Position numbers and translations under genes: made by a program. A DNA stretch of 64,000 nt from Agromyces albus (GTDB lineage: Bacteria; Actinomycetota; Actinomycetes; Actinomycetales; Microbacteriaceae): the NCBI RefSeq assembly GCF_030815405.1, contig NZ_JAUSWX010000001.1:2790001-2854000 (forward strand), in the 5' to 3' direction. The notes under the pieces are model-generated. The model did not search any database. It had not been told where the DNA came from and worked only from the letters and a program-made list of their open reading frames with translations. Position 1 is the first letter of the stretch. Each line of letters opens with the position of its first letter. Positions 41,121 through 49,624 of this stretch are shown here, in pieces.

Positions 41121-41624
41121 ATGAGCACCAATGTGGTTGTCGAAGCCGTCGTTCGTCCCATCCGCGATTCCGATGTGGAGGCCCTCGGCCGCGTCCACGC
41201 CACCTGCTGGCACGAGACATACGATCACCTTATCAGCGCAGCGGCGTTTGAGCACCTGTCACCGCGCCGCATGGCGGAGCTCTGGACCCACATGGCCGCC
41301 CGCGGCGAGGAGTACTCGCAGTTCGCTGCGCTCGTCAACGGCGAGATCGTCGGCTTCGTCGGATCCGGCCCCGCGCGCGACGAGAACCCTCCGCGTGAGC
41401 GCGAGCTCTTCTTCATCTACCTGCTCGACGCCTACCACGGCACGGGCATCGGCCAGAAGCTCTTCGACGCGGCGGTCGGCACCAATCCCGTCTACCTGTG
41501 GGTCGCGTCCGACAACCCGCGGGCGCACCGTTTCTACGCCCGCAACGGCTTCGTCGCCGACGGAGCCGAGCAGGTGCAGCCGTTCCTCGGCGAGGAGATC
41601 CACGAAGTCCGACTCGTGCGCTGA
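41121..41624 (+). CDS. GNAT family N-acetyltransferase
   Basis: 167 residues. Acetyl-CoA-binding region FFIYLLDAYHGTGIGQKLFDAAV (motif A with the Q/R-x-x-G-x-G/A-like loop GTGIGQKL) and the C-terminal NPRAHRFYARNGF motif are diagnostic. Substrate not predictable; small monomeric acetyltransferase. Divergent from the protease gene. Confidence 0.9.
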   Translation: MSTNVVVEAVVRPIRDSDVEALGRVHATCWHETYDHLISAAAFEHLSPRRMAELWTHMAARGEEYSQFAALVNGEIVGFVGSGPARDENPPRERELFFIYLLDAYHGTGIGQKLFDAAVGTNPVYLWVASDNPRAHRFYARNGFVADGAEQVQPFLGEEIHEVRLVR

Positions 41625-41709
41625 ACCCTCGGCGGTTCCATCTCGCGGTGGGGGTCGGTAGCGTGAGCCACGTCGGTGATCGATCGACGGATGCCTCGGG
41701 AGGACCTCG

Positions 41710-43074
41710 ATGAACGACGCAGCGTCCCACGCCGCGCTCGACTCGCTCGGCACGAGTCTCGGCGATCGACTCACGTTCCCCGGCGACCCCCTCTGGGACG
41801 CCGTGCGCTCGCCGTGGAACCTCGCGGTCGACCAGCGCCCCGCCGCGGTCGCCGTTCCCGCCGACGTCGACGAGGTGCGCGCTCTGCTCGAGGCCGCGCG
41901 GGCCGACGGCCTGCAGCTCGCCGTGCAGCCCTCGGGCCACGGCGCATCCGGCTCCCTCGAGGGCACGGTGCTCGTGCGCACCTCGGCGTTCCGCGACGTC
42001 GAGGTCGACACCGAAGCCCGGGTGGCCCGCGTCGGCGCAGGGGCCAGCTGGGGCGCTGTGCTCGACGCGCTCGCCGGCAGCGGGCTCGTCCCGGTCACCG
42101 GCACGAGCCGCATCGTCAACGCCACCGCCTTCACGCTCGCGGGCGGCAACTCCTGGTTCGCCCGCTCGCTCGGGTTCGCCTCGAGCTCGCTGCGCGCGGT
42201 CGAGCTCCTCACCGCCGATGGGCGACACCGGTGGGTGCGCGACGCCGACGAGCCCGAGCTCATGTGGGCGCTGCGCGGCGCCGGCGGGGCGTTCGGCATC
42301 GCGACCGCGATCGAGATCGACCTGCACCCGGCGCCCGTGATCTCGGGTGGCCGCATCGTCTTCGACGGATCCGATGTCGCGGCGGTGTTCCGCGCCGTCG
42401 TTGCAGCCGGCCGTACTGCACCCGACTCGCTCGCCCTGCATGCCGGTGCGATGCGCCTGCCCGACATCGCGCAGGTGCCGCTGCACTTGCGCGGCACCAC
42501 CGTCGTGACCGTCGAGACGGTGCAGCTCGGCGAGCCCGAGGCGGCCGCCGCGGCACTCGATTCGATCCGATCCTCCGGCACCGTCGTGCTCGACACCGTC
42601 GGGCGCGTCGACGTCGAGCTCCTCGGCGTCGTCGCCGAGGAACCGACCGATCCGTCTCCGGGCTTCGCATGGTCTGCGCTCGCCGAGCTCGACGACGAGG
42701 TCATCACCCGCCTGGTGACGACGTGGGAGTCAGCCGAGTCGCGCGCCGTCGTAGCGATCTCGCTCCGCATGCTCGGCGGTGCACTCGCGGCGCCGCCGCA
42801 GCGCCCCGGCATTGCTGGCGTCGTGAGCGCGCCCCACTTCGTGAGGGCTCGTGCGATCGGCCGGCCCGAGTTCGAGGCTGCCGCCGAGCAGGGCTTCACG
42901 GCCTTGCGCGCGGCGCTCGGGCCCGCGGCATCCGACCGCACGCTCTGCACCTTCCTCGCGCCCGGCGTCGGCTATGCGGGCGCCTACGCGCGGGCCGATG
43001 TCGCTCGCGCTGCCCGGGTCAAGGCCACGATCGACCCCGAAGACCGCTTCCGCGGCAATCGCGACTTCGTCTGA
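41710..43074 (+). CDS. FAD-binding oxidoreductase (PCMH/berberine-bridge type)
   Basis: 454 residues from ATG 41710, which follows AGGACCTCG. The FAD-binding PCMH domain includes VAVPADVDEVRALLEAARAD, the flavin-linking loop QPSGHGASG (His about residue 78), VGAGASWGAVLDAL and LAGGNSWFARSLGF. The C terminus (VKATIDPEDRFRGNRDF) is the BBE-type end. Such enzymes oxidise sugars, alcohols or small aromatics; no Tat signal, so probably cytoplasmic. Substrate unknown. Confidence 0.88.
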   Translation: MNDAASHAALDSLGTSLGDRLTFPGDPLWDAVRSPWNLAVDQRPAAVAVPADVDEVRALLEAARADGLQLAVQPSGHGASGSLEGTVLVRTSAFRDVEVDTEARVARVGAGASWGAVLDALAGSGLVPVTGTSRIVNATAFTLAGGNSWFARSLGFASSSLRAVELLTADGRHRWVRDADEPELMWALRGAGGAFGIATAIEIDLHPAPVISGGRIVFDGSDVAAVFRAVVAAGRTAPDSLALHAGAMRLPDIAQVPLHLRGTTVVTVETVQLGEPEAAAAALDSIRSSGTVVLDTVGRVDVELLGVVAEEPTDPSPGFAWSALAELDDEVITRLVTTWESAESRAVVAISLRMLGGALAAPPQRPGIAGVVSAPHFVRARAIGRPEFEAAAEQGFTALRAALGPAASDRTLCTFLAPGVGYAGAYARADVARAARVKATIDPEDRFRGNRDFV

Positions 43075-43132
43075 GCAGCGCCATGGGTTCGTGGCCCGCG
43101 ACGACCCACGTCGAGGCGGTTAGGGTGAACGG

Positions 43133-44134
43133 ATGACCATTCCCGTGATCCTCGACGTCGACACGGGAGTCGACGACGCCCTCGCGATCCTCGTCGCAGT
43201 GCGGCATCCCGGCATCGACGTGCTCGGCATCTCGTGCGTCGCCGGCAACGCCTCGCTCGCCCAAGTCGTCGACAACACGCTCCGCGTGCTCGACGCCGCG
43301 GGGGCACCAGAGATCCCCGTCGCCGCGGGTGCAGCCCGGCCGCTCCTCGAACCCCCGCGCTCCGCGTCGCACGTGCACGGCGCCGACGGCCTCGGCGGCA
43401 CCGCCCTGCCGCCCACCGAGCGGCGAGCAGAGCAGGCCGGCGCCGTCGAGCTCATGCGCCGGCTCATCCTCGAGCACCCCACGCCCGTCACCCTCGTGGC
43501 ACTCGCTCCGCAGACGAACCTCGCGCTCCTGCTGCGCACCCACCCCGAGGTCGCCGGGCGAATCGAGCGGATCGTCTTCATGGGCGGCTCGGCGAGCGTC
43601 GGCAACGCGAGCGCGGTCGCCGAGTTCAACGTCTGGCACGACCCCGAGGCCGCCGCGATCGTGCTCGACTCGGGCGTGCCCACCTACATGTACGGCCTCG
43701 ACGTCTTCAACCGGGTGGCGATCGAGCACAAGCTCGCGCAATCGCTCGAGCACGGCGACGACGCGCTCGGCCGCGTGGTCGGCGCGTTGCTCGGCCATCG
43801 CATCGCCCTCTCGGCAGACGAGTCCGCCGAGTACACGGGTCTCATCGGCGACGCCGGGGCCGTGTGCTCCCTCGTCGACCCGGGCGCGCTCCGCACCGAA
43901 CTGCGGCCCGTGCGCGTCGAGCTCGCCGGATACGCGCGCGGCCAGACGCTCGTCGACCTCCGCACGCATCCGGGCCAGGAGATCGGGCTCACGCCCGCCG
44001 ACGAGTGGGCAGCCGTCGAGATCGCCCTCGACGTCGACGAGGCGCGCCTCACCGGTGTGTTCCTCGATGCGCTCGGGCTGGCCGCCTCGCGTTCCGGCGC
44101 CGGCGCTTCGCCGTCGCCCACGGCGGCCGCCTAG
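43133..44134 (+). CDS. Inosine/uridine-preferring nucleoside hydrolase
   Basis: 333 residues. The calcium-binding DVDTGVDDA motif at residue 8, GNASLAQVVDNTLRVL, then VFMGGSASVGNASAVAEFNVWHDPEAA are the family signatures. It splits nucleosides to base and ribose for salvage. The gene follows the flavoprotein by 58 bp and may be cotranscribed. The C-terminal ~20 residues are Ala/Ser-rich and disordered. Confidence 0.93.
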   Translation: MTIPVILDVDTGVDDALAILVAVRHPGIDVLGISCVAGNASLAQVVDNTLRVLDAAGAPEIPVAAGAARPLLEPPRSASHVHGADGLGGTALPPTERRAEQAGAVELMRRLILEHPTPVTLVALAPQTNLALLLRTHPEVAGRIERIVFMGGSASVGNASAVAEFNVWHDPEAAAIVLDSGVPTYMYGLDVFNRVAIEHKLAQSLEHGDDALGRVVGALLGHRIALSADESAEYTGLIGDAGAVCSLVDPGALRTELRPVRVELAGYARGQTLVDLRTHPGQEIGLTPADEWAAVEIALDVDEARLTGVFLDALGLAASRSGAGASPSPTAAA

Positions 44135-44156
44135 CTCCCCTACAGGGGCTTCGGAC

Positions 44157-44738
44157 TCAGGGCAGCGCGCCGACCGAGGCGAGCGCCTGCCGCAGCAGTG
44201 CGCCGCGACCGCCCTCCATCTCGGCCGTGATCGATTCGCTCGCCGCTTCGGCCGGCGTCATCCAGGTCACCTCGAGCGCGTCCTGCCGCGGCTCGCACGT
44301 GCCGGTGACCGGCACGATGAACGCGAGCGACACGGCGTGCTGCCGTTCGTCGGTGAACGGCGAGATGCCCGGCATCGGGAAGTACTCGGCGACGACGCAC
44401 GGCACCTGGCTCGCCGGCAGCATCGGGAACGCCATCGGCCCGAGGTCCTTCTCGAGGTGGCGGAACAGCGCATCGCGAATGGTCTCGCCGTACATGACGC
44501 GCCCCGACACGAGGGTGCGCGTCATCTCGCCGACCGCGTTCGCGCGCAGCAGCACGCCGACCTCGGTCACCTGGCCGAGTCCGTCGACGCGCACCGGCAC
44601 CGCCTCGACGTAGAGGAGCGGCAGCCGGCCGCGCACCTCGGCGAGTTCGAGGTCGGTGAGCCAGCCCGGATTCGCGGGCGGCCGCACGACGGGTTCGTCG
44701 TCTGGGTTCCAGTCCGGGTCAGGGGTGCGCACGCTCAT
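44157..44738 (-). CDS. DUF4916 Nudix-fold protein
   Basis: 193 residues from ATG 44738 with GAGG upstream. It has a Nudix-like segment G-x5-E-x7-R (GRVMYGETIRDALFR), but the usual catalytic REUxEExGU is R-H-L-E-K-D-L-G, so the glutamate pair is replaced and classic Nudix hydrolysis is doubtful. This matches actinobacterial DUF4916 proteins. Convergent with the nucleoside hydrolase. Confidence 0.8.
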   Translation of the reverse strand: MSVRTPDPDWNPDDEPVVRPPANPGWLTDLELAEVRGRLPLLYVEAVPVRVDGLGQVTEVGVLLRANAVGEMTRTLVSGRVMYGETIRDALFRHLEKDLGPMAFPMLPASQVPCVVAEYFPMPGISPFTDERQHAVSLAFIVPVTGTCEPRQDALEVTWMTPAEAASESITAEMEGGRGALLRQALASVGALP

Positions 44739-44862
44739 GGCTCGATTCTGCCTCACCCGCGCGCCGGGCGCGCAGGTCGGGGCGGGCAACCGCGCCGGGT
44801 ACTGTCGAAGTCGGAGCGGTCGCGACGGCCCGCGGCATCCGCTCGACCCGATCGGAGGACCC

Positions 44863-45510
44863 ATGACCGACGTGCGCATCGACGACGAGGCAGTGCTCTG
44901 GTCGGCCTCCGCAGCCGATCGCGAGGGGCGGCCGCTGCTCGTGCTGCTGCACGGCTACAACTCGAACGAGGGCGATCTCTTCGGGCTCACGCCCTACCTG
45001 CCGCTCGAACCGGCGGTCGCCTCGCTGCGTGCGCCGATCTTCACGGGCTACGGCCACGCCTGGTTCTCGCTCGTCGCCGAGGGCGCCGAGCTCTCGATCG
45101 AGGGCGCGGAGCTCGCGACGGCCGCGATCGTCGCGTGGCTCGACCGGGTGGCGCCCGATGCGAGCTCCGTCGGGCTGCTCGGCTTCTCGCAGGGCGGTGC
45201 GATGGCCATCGAGCTGCTCCGGCACGCGCCCGAGCGCTTCGCGTTCGCGGTGAGCCTCGCGGGATTCGCGCTCCCCGGCGATCGAGCAGGCGATGAGCGG
45301 ATGTCGCAGCTCGCCCCGCCCGTCTTCTGGGGCCGCGGCACCGCCGACGACGTCATCCCCGCGGCATCCGTCGTGCGCACGCAGGCCTGGCTGCCGACGC
45401 ACGCGGATCTCGACGAGCGCATCTACGAAGGGCTCGGCCACTCGGTGTCGGAGCGCGAGCTCGCCGACGCCGCGGCGTTCCTGCGGGCCCGGTACAGGCC
45501 GGCGGCCTGA
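44863..45510 (+). CDS. Alpha/beta hydrolase, phospholipase/carboxylesterase family
   Basis: 215 residues from ATG 44863 with GGAGGA upstream. LVLLHGYNSNEGDLF (oxyanion HGxxS/N region), nucleophile GFSQGG (Ser about 108), Asp in GTADDVIP, His in GLGHSVS. Same layout as YpfH/YbfK-type esterases that act on short acyl esters or lysophospholipids. Divergent from the DUF4916 gene. Confidence 0.88.
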   Translation: MTDVRIDDEAVLWSASAADREGRPLLVLLHGYNSNEGDLFGLTPYLPLEPAVASLRAPIFTGYGHAWFSLVAEGAELSIEGAELATAAIVAWLDRVAPDASSVGLLGFSQGGAMAIELLRHAPERFAFAVSLAGFALPGDRAGDERMSQLAPPVFWGRGTADDVIPAASVVRTQAWLPTHADLDERIYEGLGHSVSERELADAAAFLRARYRPAA

Positions 45511-45563
45511 CCGGCCGAGTGCGAGCGCGAATACGAGCGCGACTGCGAATGCGGAGCGAGAGC

Positions 45564-45974
45564 TCAGACGCCCGCGCCGCCGCCGCCGCCACCGGGATTG
45601 CGGGCAGCGCGCTCGGCGTCACGCTCGACGACGCGGCGCTTCTCGGCGCGCACCGCGGCTTGCGTCGCCCGCTCGGTGACGAGCCACTGGGGCGGCGCGA
45701 CGAGCAGGTCTTTGATCTGGGCGGTCGTGAGCGGCTCGGTGAGGCCGCCGCGAGCGAGGCCGGAGTTCGAGATGCCGAGCTTCGCGGCGACGACCGGTCG
45801 CGGGTGCGGGCCCTCGCGGCGCAGCACCTGCAGCCACTCGGGCGGGTCGGCGAGGAGCGCGTTCAGCTCGTCTCGCGTGACGACGCCCGTGCGGAACTCC
45901 TCGGGTGCAGCCTCGAGGAGGATGCCGAGCTTCTTGGCAGCGGTCTCGGGTTTCATCGTCTGGTCCTGGCTCAC
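45564..45974 (-). CDS. DUF5997 family protein
   Basis: 136 residues from GTG 45974; ATG 45956 (MKPETAAKKLG) is the alternative. A compact helical N terminus, the GISNSGLARGGLTEPLTTAQI segment and an RNPGGGGGGAGV tail are typical of the actinobacterial DUF5997. It is usually the neighbour of a LysR-effector-domain gene, as here (divergent). Function unknown; a DNA-linked role is suggested by the conserved pairing. Confidence 0.8.
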   Translation of the reverse strand: MSQDQTMKPETAAKKLGILLEAAPEEFRTGVVTRDELNALLADPPEWLQVLRREGPHPRPVVAAKLGISNSGLARGGLTEPLTTAQIKDLLVAPPQWLVTERATQAAVRAEKRRVVERDAERAARNPGGGGGGAGV

Positions 45975-46088
45975 CCTCACACCGTAGCCCGTTCGGCTGG
46001 ATGTGCCCACCGAGCCGCCCGTACGGCGATCGTCTACGCTGTGAGCAGGCCGCTCCACGTGTGGCCGCGACACGAGACGGGGGCCGAG

Positions 46089-46926
46089 GTGACGCTCAGG
46101 CTGCGCTACGTCGCCGGGGTGAGCCCAGCCAAGTGGCTCCGCGCCTGGGGCGATCGACGACCTGACCTGCCGGTCGAGGCGCTCCGCGTCGAGGAGCCCG
46201 CACAGCTCGTCGAACTCGTCGCCGGTGAGGCCGACCTCGCCTTCGTGCGGCTGCCAATCGACCTGACGGGCCTGCACTCGGTGCAGCTGTGGGAGGAGCT
46301 CGCCGTCGCGGTGCTGCCCAAGGAGCATCCGCTCGCCGAAGCCGAGGCGCTCACGGTCGCCGATCTCAAGGGCGAGCCGCTCGCACCCGCCCAGCCCGAC
46401 GCGGCGATGACCATGGAGCTCATCGCGGCCGGCACCGGCCACGCGATCATGCCGCACGGCGTCGCACGGTTGCATCACCGCCGCGATGTCGTGGGCAGTG
46501 CCGGTGACGGATGCCGCTCCCACGCGCATCGCGCTCGTCTGGCGCGTCGATCGCGATGACGCCGACATCCAGGAGTTCGTGGCCGTCGTGCGCGGGCGCA
46601 CGGCGCGCAGCTCGCGCCGCGAGGAAGACGAGGCGGCGGATGCAGAGGCCGCCGAGGCGGACGCCGACGGCAAGGGCAAGCCAGCCGGCAAAGGCGCGGG
46701 CAAGGGCGGCTCTGGCAAGGGCGGCGAGAAGGCCGGCTCGGGCAAGGGCGGCTCGGGCAAGGCCGGCTCGGGTGGCGCCAAGCCTCGCACGGGCGGCAAG
46801 GCGGCGAACCGCGGAGGGCGCGGCGCTGGAGGCGGCACCAAGAGCGGCCGGCCGGGCAAGGGCAGCAAGGGCGGCGCGCACGGCGGCGGCAAGGGCGGTC
46901 GAGGCCGAGGAGGCCGCGGCAGATGA
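46089..46926 (+). pseudogene. LysR substrate-binding-domain protein, frameshifted
   Basis: Starts at GTG 46089 (GTG 46041 possible). The first frame carries a LysR-type effector domain without a helix-turn-helix: LRLRYVAGVSPAKWLRAW, ADLAFVRLPID, AVAVLPKEHPLAE, and GHAIMPHGVARLHHRRDVV. Removing one G from the GGG run at 46493-46495 joins it to VPVTDAAPTRIALVWRVDRDD and a long Lys/Gly/Ala-rich tail ending GRGGRGR. As read, frame 1 stops at 46559 and frame 2 runs to 46926. Paired with DUF5997 as in relatives. The defect may be real or a homopolymer error. The basic tail suggests nucleic-acid binding. Confidence 0.7.
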
Positions 46927-47657
46927 GACCGTTCCTCTTCCTCTCGGCACGACCCGAGGTCGAGGCGGTCGGCCCCGAGTACGAGTCGGTGCGCCGCGCG
47001 ATGGGCGTCGATGCCGGCCGGCTCGAGCACGTGCGCCTCGACATCGATCCGCTCGGCGACGTCCGTCTCGATTCCTTCGCGGGCATCGTCGTCGGCGGCA
47101 GCCCCTACAACGTCACGACGCCTGAAGACGGCAAGCACCCCGTGCAGCGCCGCGTCGAGTCCGACCTCGCCCGCCTCGCCGAGCAGGCGCTCGAGGCCGA
47201 CCACCCGGTGCTCTTCACGTGCTACGGCATCGGCGTGCTCACGCGAGTGCTCGGCGGCACCGTCGGCACGCTGCACGGCGAGGACGCCGCCGCCGTCGAG
47301 GTCACGCTCACCGACGAGGGCTCGGCCGATCCGCTCGTCGGCGCGCTGTCCGAGCGATTCGACGCGCTCGTCGGCCACAAGGAGGCGACCGAGCGGCTTC
47401 CCGGCGACGCCGTGCTGCTCGCGTTCTCGGCCGGTTGCCCCGTGCAGATCTACCGCGTCGGGCGCAACGTCTACGCCACGCAGTTCCATCCCGAGGTCAG
47501 CGCGCAGGACTTCGTCGCCCGCGCGCACGTGTACCGCCATCACGGCTACTTCCCGGCGAGCGAGTTACGCGAGGTGAGCGAGCGGCTGGCTGCGGCATCC
47601 GTCACCGAACCGCAGCGCCTGCTGCACCGCTTCGTGCAGCTCGCCGACCACCGCTGA
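46923..47657 (+). CDS. Class I glutamine amidotransferase-like protein
   Basis: 244 residues; ATG overlaps the preceding stop (ATGA). The triad is visible: nucleophile Cys in FTCYGIG (about residue 100), His and Glu in QFHPE (about 183). GGSPYNV corresponds to the oxyanion loop. Family members are GMP-synthase-like or gamma-glutamyl-hydrolase-like; no synthetase partner is adjacent, so the acceptor is unknown. Confidence 0.88.
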   Translation: MRPFLFLSARPEVEAVGPEYESVRRAMGVDAGRLEHVRLDIDPLGDVRLDSFAGIVVGGSPYNVTTPEDGKHPVQRRVESDLARLAEQALEADHPVLFTCYGIGVLTRVLGGTVGTLHGEDAAAVEVTLTDEGSADPLVGALSERFDALVGHKEATERLPGDAVLLAFSAGCPVQIYRVGRNVYATQFHPEVSAQDFVARAHVYRHHGYFPASELREVSERLAAASVTEPQRLLHRFVQLADHR

Positions 47658-47682
47658 GCGCAGTGCTCCTCGGGGCCGGGAG

Positions 47683-48684
47683 CTAGAACTGGAAGCCGGT
47701 GGGGAACGGGTCGGCGGGGTCGAGCAGGTACTGGCCGGTGCCGGTCACCCACGCCCGGCCGGTGATCGTCGGGACGACCGCGGGTCGGCCGGCGACCTCG
47801 GTCTCGGCGATGAGGCGCCCGATGAAGCGGCTGCCGATGAACGACTCGTTCACGAAGTCGGTGTCGAGGGCGAGCTCGCCGCGAGCCCACAGCTCGGCCA
47901 TGCGAGCCGAGGTGCCCGTGCCGCACGGCGAGCGATCGAACCAACCGGGGTGGATCGCCATGGCGTGGCGGGAGTGCTTCGCGTCGGAACCCGGCGCGAT
48001 GAACTCGACGTGATTGCAGCGGTCGACCCCTTCGATCGACGGATGCCGCGGCGGCGCTGCCTCGTTGATCACCGCCATGATGGAGAGCCCCGCCGCGAGG
48101 ATCTCCTGCTGGCTCGAGCGGTCGAACGGCAACCCGACGGCATCGAGGTCGACCATCGCGTAGAAGTTGCCGCCGAACGCCATGGAGTACGGCACGGTGC
48201 CGTAACCCGGCACCTCGATCGAGGCGTCGAGCACATCGACGTAGCTCGGCACGTTCTCGATGGTCACCGAGTCGGCATGGCCGTCGGAGACCTCCACTCG
48301 CGCGATGACGAGACCGGCCGGCGTGTCGAGCCGGATCTCGGTGACCGGCTCGACGACCTCGACCATGCCGGTTTCGACGAGCACGGTCGCGACGCCGATC
48401 GTGCCGTGGCCGCACATCGGGAGGCAACCCGAGACCTCGATGAACACGACGCCCCAGTCGCAATCGGGGCGCGTGGCCGGCTGCAGGATGGCGCCGCTCA
48501 TCGCGGCGTGCCCGCGCGGCTCGTTCATGAGGAAGAGCCGCAGGTCGTCGAGGTGCTCCATGAAGTGGAGACGCTTCTCGTTCATGGTCGCACCAGGGAT
48601 CACGCCGACGCCGCCCGTGACGACGCGCGTCGGCATGCCCTCCGTATGCGAGTCGACGGCGCTGATGATTCGCTTCGACTGCAC
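47683..48684 (-). CDS. 4-hydroxyproline epimerase / proline racemase family
   Basis: 333 residues from GTG 48684, 8 bp after the stop of the upstream gene and behind GAGGA. Both catalytic cysteines are present: MCGHGTIG (about residue 92) and CGTGTSARMA (about 250). Two Cys mean a true racemase/epimerase rather than the Thr-containing dehydratase branch. VDSHTEGMPTRVV and DRCNHVEFI agree with 4-hydroxyproline 2-epimerase. Last gene of the five-gene operon; it converts trans-4-hydroxy-L-proline to cis-4-hydroxy-D-proline. Confidence 0.9.
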   Translation of the reverse strand: MQSKRIISAVDSHTEGMPTRVVTGGVGVIPGATMNEKRLHFMEHLDDLRLFLMNEPRGHAAMSGAILQPATRPDCDWGVVFIEVSGCLPMCGHGTIGVATVLVETGMVEVVEPVTEIRLDTPAGLVIARVEVSDGHADSVTIENVPSYVDVLDASIEVPGYGTVPYSMAFGGNFYAMVDLDAVGLPFDRSSQQEILAAGLSIMAVINEAAPPRHPSIEGVDRCNHVEFIAPGSDAKHSRHAMAIHPGWFDRSPCGTGTSARMAELWARGELALDTDFVNESFIGSRFIGRLIAETEVAGRPAVVPTITGRAWVTGTGQYLLDPADPFPTGFQF

Positions 48685-48691
48685 AATGTCC

Positions 48692-49624
48692 TCAGCCCAC
48701 CCGCGACGAGCGGGTCGCGATGTAGTCGAGCGCGTTCTGGGTGTCGCGGCGCACTCGCGCCTCGTGCTCGGCCGACAGGGGCCCGCGCGGCGGTCGCGTC
48801 GGTCCACCGTAACTCTGCCCCGCCAGGTCGATCGAGAGCTTGATGGCCTGCACGAACTCGGTCTTCGAGTCCCACCGGAACACCGGAACGAGGTTGCGGT
48901 AGAGCTCGCGCGCCTCGTCGATCCGGCCGTCCGTGACGAGCGTGTAGATCTCGACGGCCTCCTTCGGGAAGGCGTTCGGGTATCCCGCGAACCATCCGGT
49001 GGCGCCCACGACGAGCGACTCGAAGAGCAGGTCGTCTGCGCCGGCGATGACGTCGATATCGCACAGCTCCTGGATCTCGAGCACCCGCCGGATGTCGGTC
49101 GTGAACTCCTTGATCGCCACGACGTTCTCGAGCTGTGCGAGCTCGGCGACGAGGTCGGGCGTGAGGTCGACCTTCGTGTCGATGGGGTTGTTGTAGAGCA
49201 TGATCGGCAGCCCCACTTCGTTCACCCTCGAGTAGTGCTCGATGACCTCGGCACGATTGGCGCGATAGATCGTGGGCGGCAGCAGGAGCACCCCGTCGGC
49301 GCCGTCCTCCTTCGCGTACTCGGCCCACTTGACGGCTTGGTGCCAGCCGACGCCGTGCACGCCGGCGACGACGAGACCCCGCCCTCCGACGGCCTCGACC
49401 GCGACCTTGATGACGTTGCGGCGCTCCTCGTCGGTCAGTGAGGAGTACTCGCCGAGCGATCCGTTGGGACCGACGCCGCGGCATCCGTTCTCGATCAGGA
49501 AATCGCAGTGCGCGGCGAACCGGTCGTAGTCGACGGCGAGCCCAGCGGGGGCCGAAGGGTCGGGGGTGAAGGCGAGCGTCGTGGCAACGACGACACCGCC
49601 GAGGTCGAACTTCTGCGTGGTCAT
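48692..49624 (-). CDS. DHDPS/NAL family protein, probable 1-pyrroline-4-hydroxy-2-carboxylate deaminase
   Basis: 310 residues; ATG overlaps the upstream stop. A class I lyase barrel: GPNGSLGEYSSLTDEER (GxxGE loop), LPIMLYNNPIDTKVDL (Tyr) and Schiff-base Lys in VAIKEFTTD (about residue 165). In hydroxyproline pathways this family provides the deaminase that yields 2-oxoglutarate semialdehyde. That assignment is from context; a generic aldolase or dihydrodipicolinate synthase paralogue is possible. Confidence 0.85.
   Translation of the reverse strand: MTTQKFDLGGVVVATTLAFTPDPSAPAGLAVDYDRFAAHCDFLIENGCRGVGPNGSLGEYSSLTDEERRNVIKVAVEAVGGRGLVVAGVHGVGWHQAVKWAEYAKEDGADGVLLLPPTIYRANRAEVIEHYSRVNEVGLPIMLYNNPIDTKVDLTPDLVAELAQLENVVAIKEFTTDIRRVLEIQELCDIDVIAGADDLLFESLVVGATGWFAGYPNAFPKEAVEIYTLVTDGRIDEARELYRNLVPVFRWDSKTEFVQAIKLSIDLAGQSYGGPTRPPRGPLSAEHEARVRRDTQNALDYIATRSSRVG

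Noticed and set aside
41259-42950. A 563-codon minus-strand frame opposite the acetyltransferase and flavoprotein genes
   Set aside because: Ser/Arg/Thr-rich reverse-frame translation; the plus strand holds two clear families.
45511-45563. Short GCGA-rich repeat between convergent genes
   Set aside because: Imperfect low-complexity sequence of about 50 bp; no dyad or unit structure beyond base composition.
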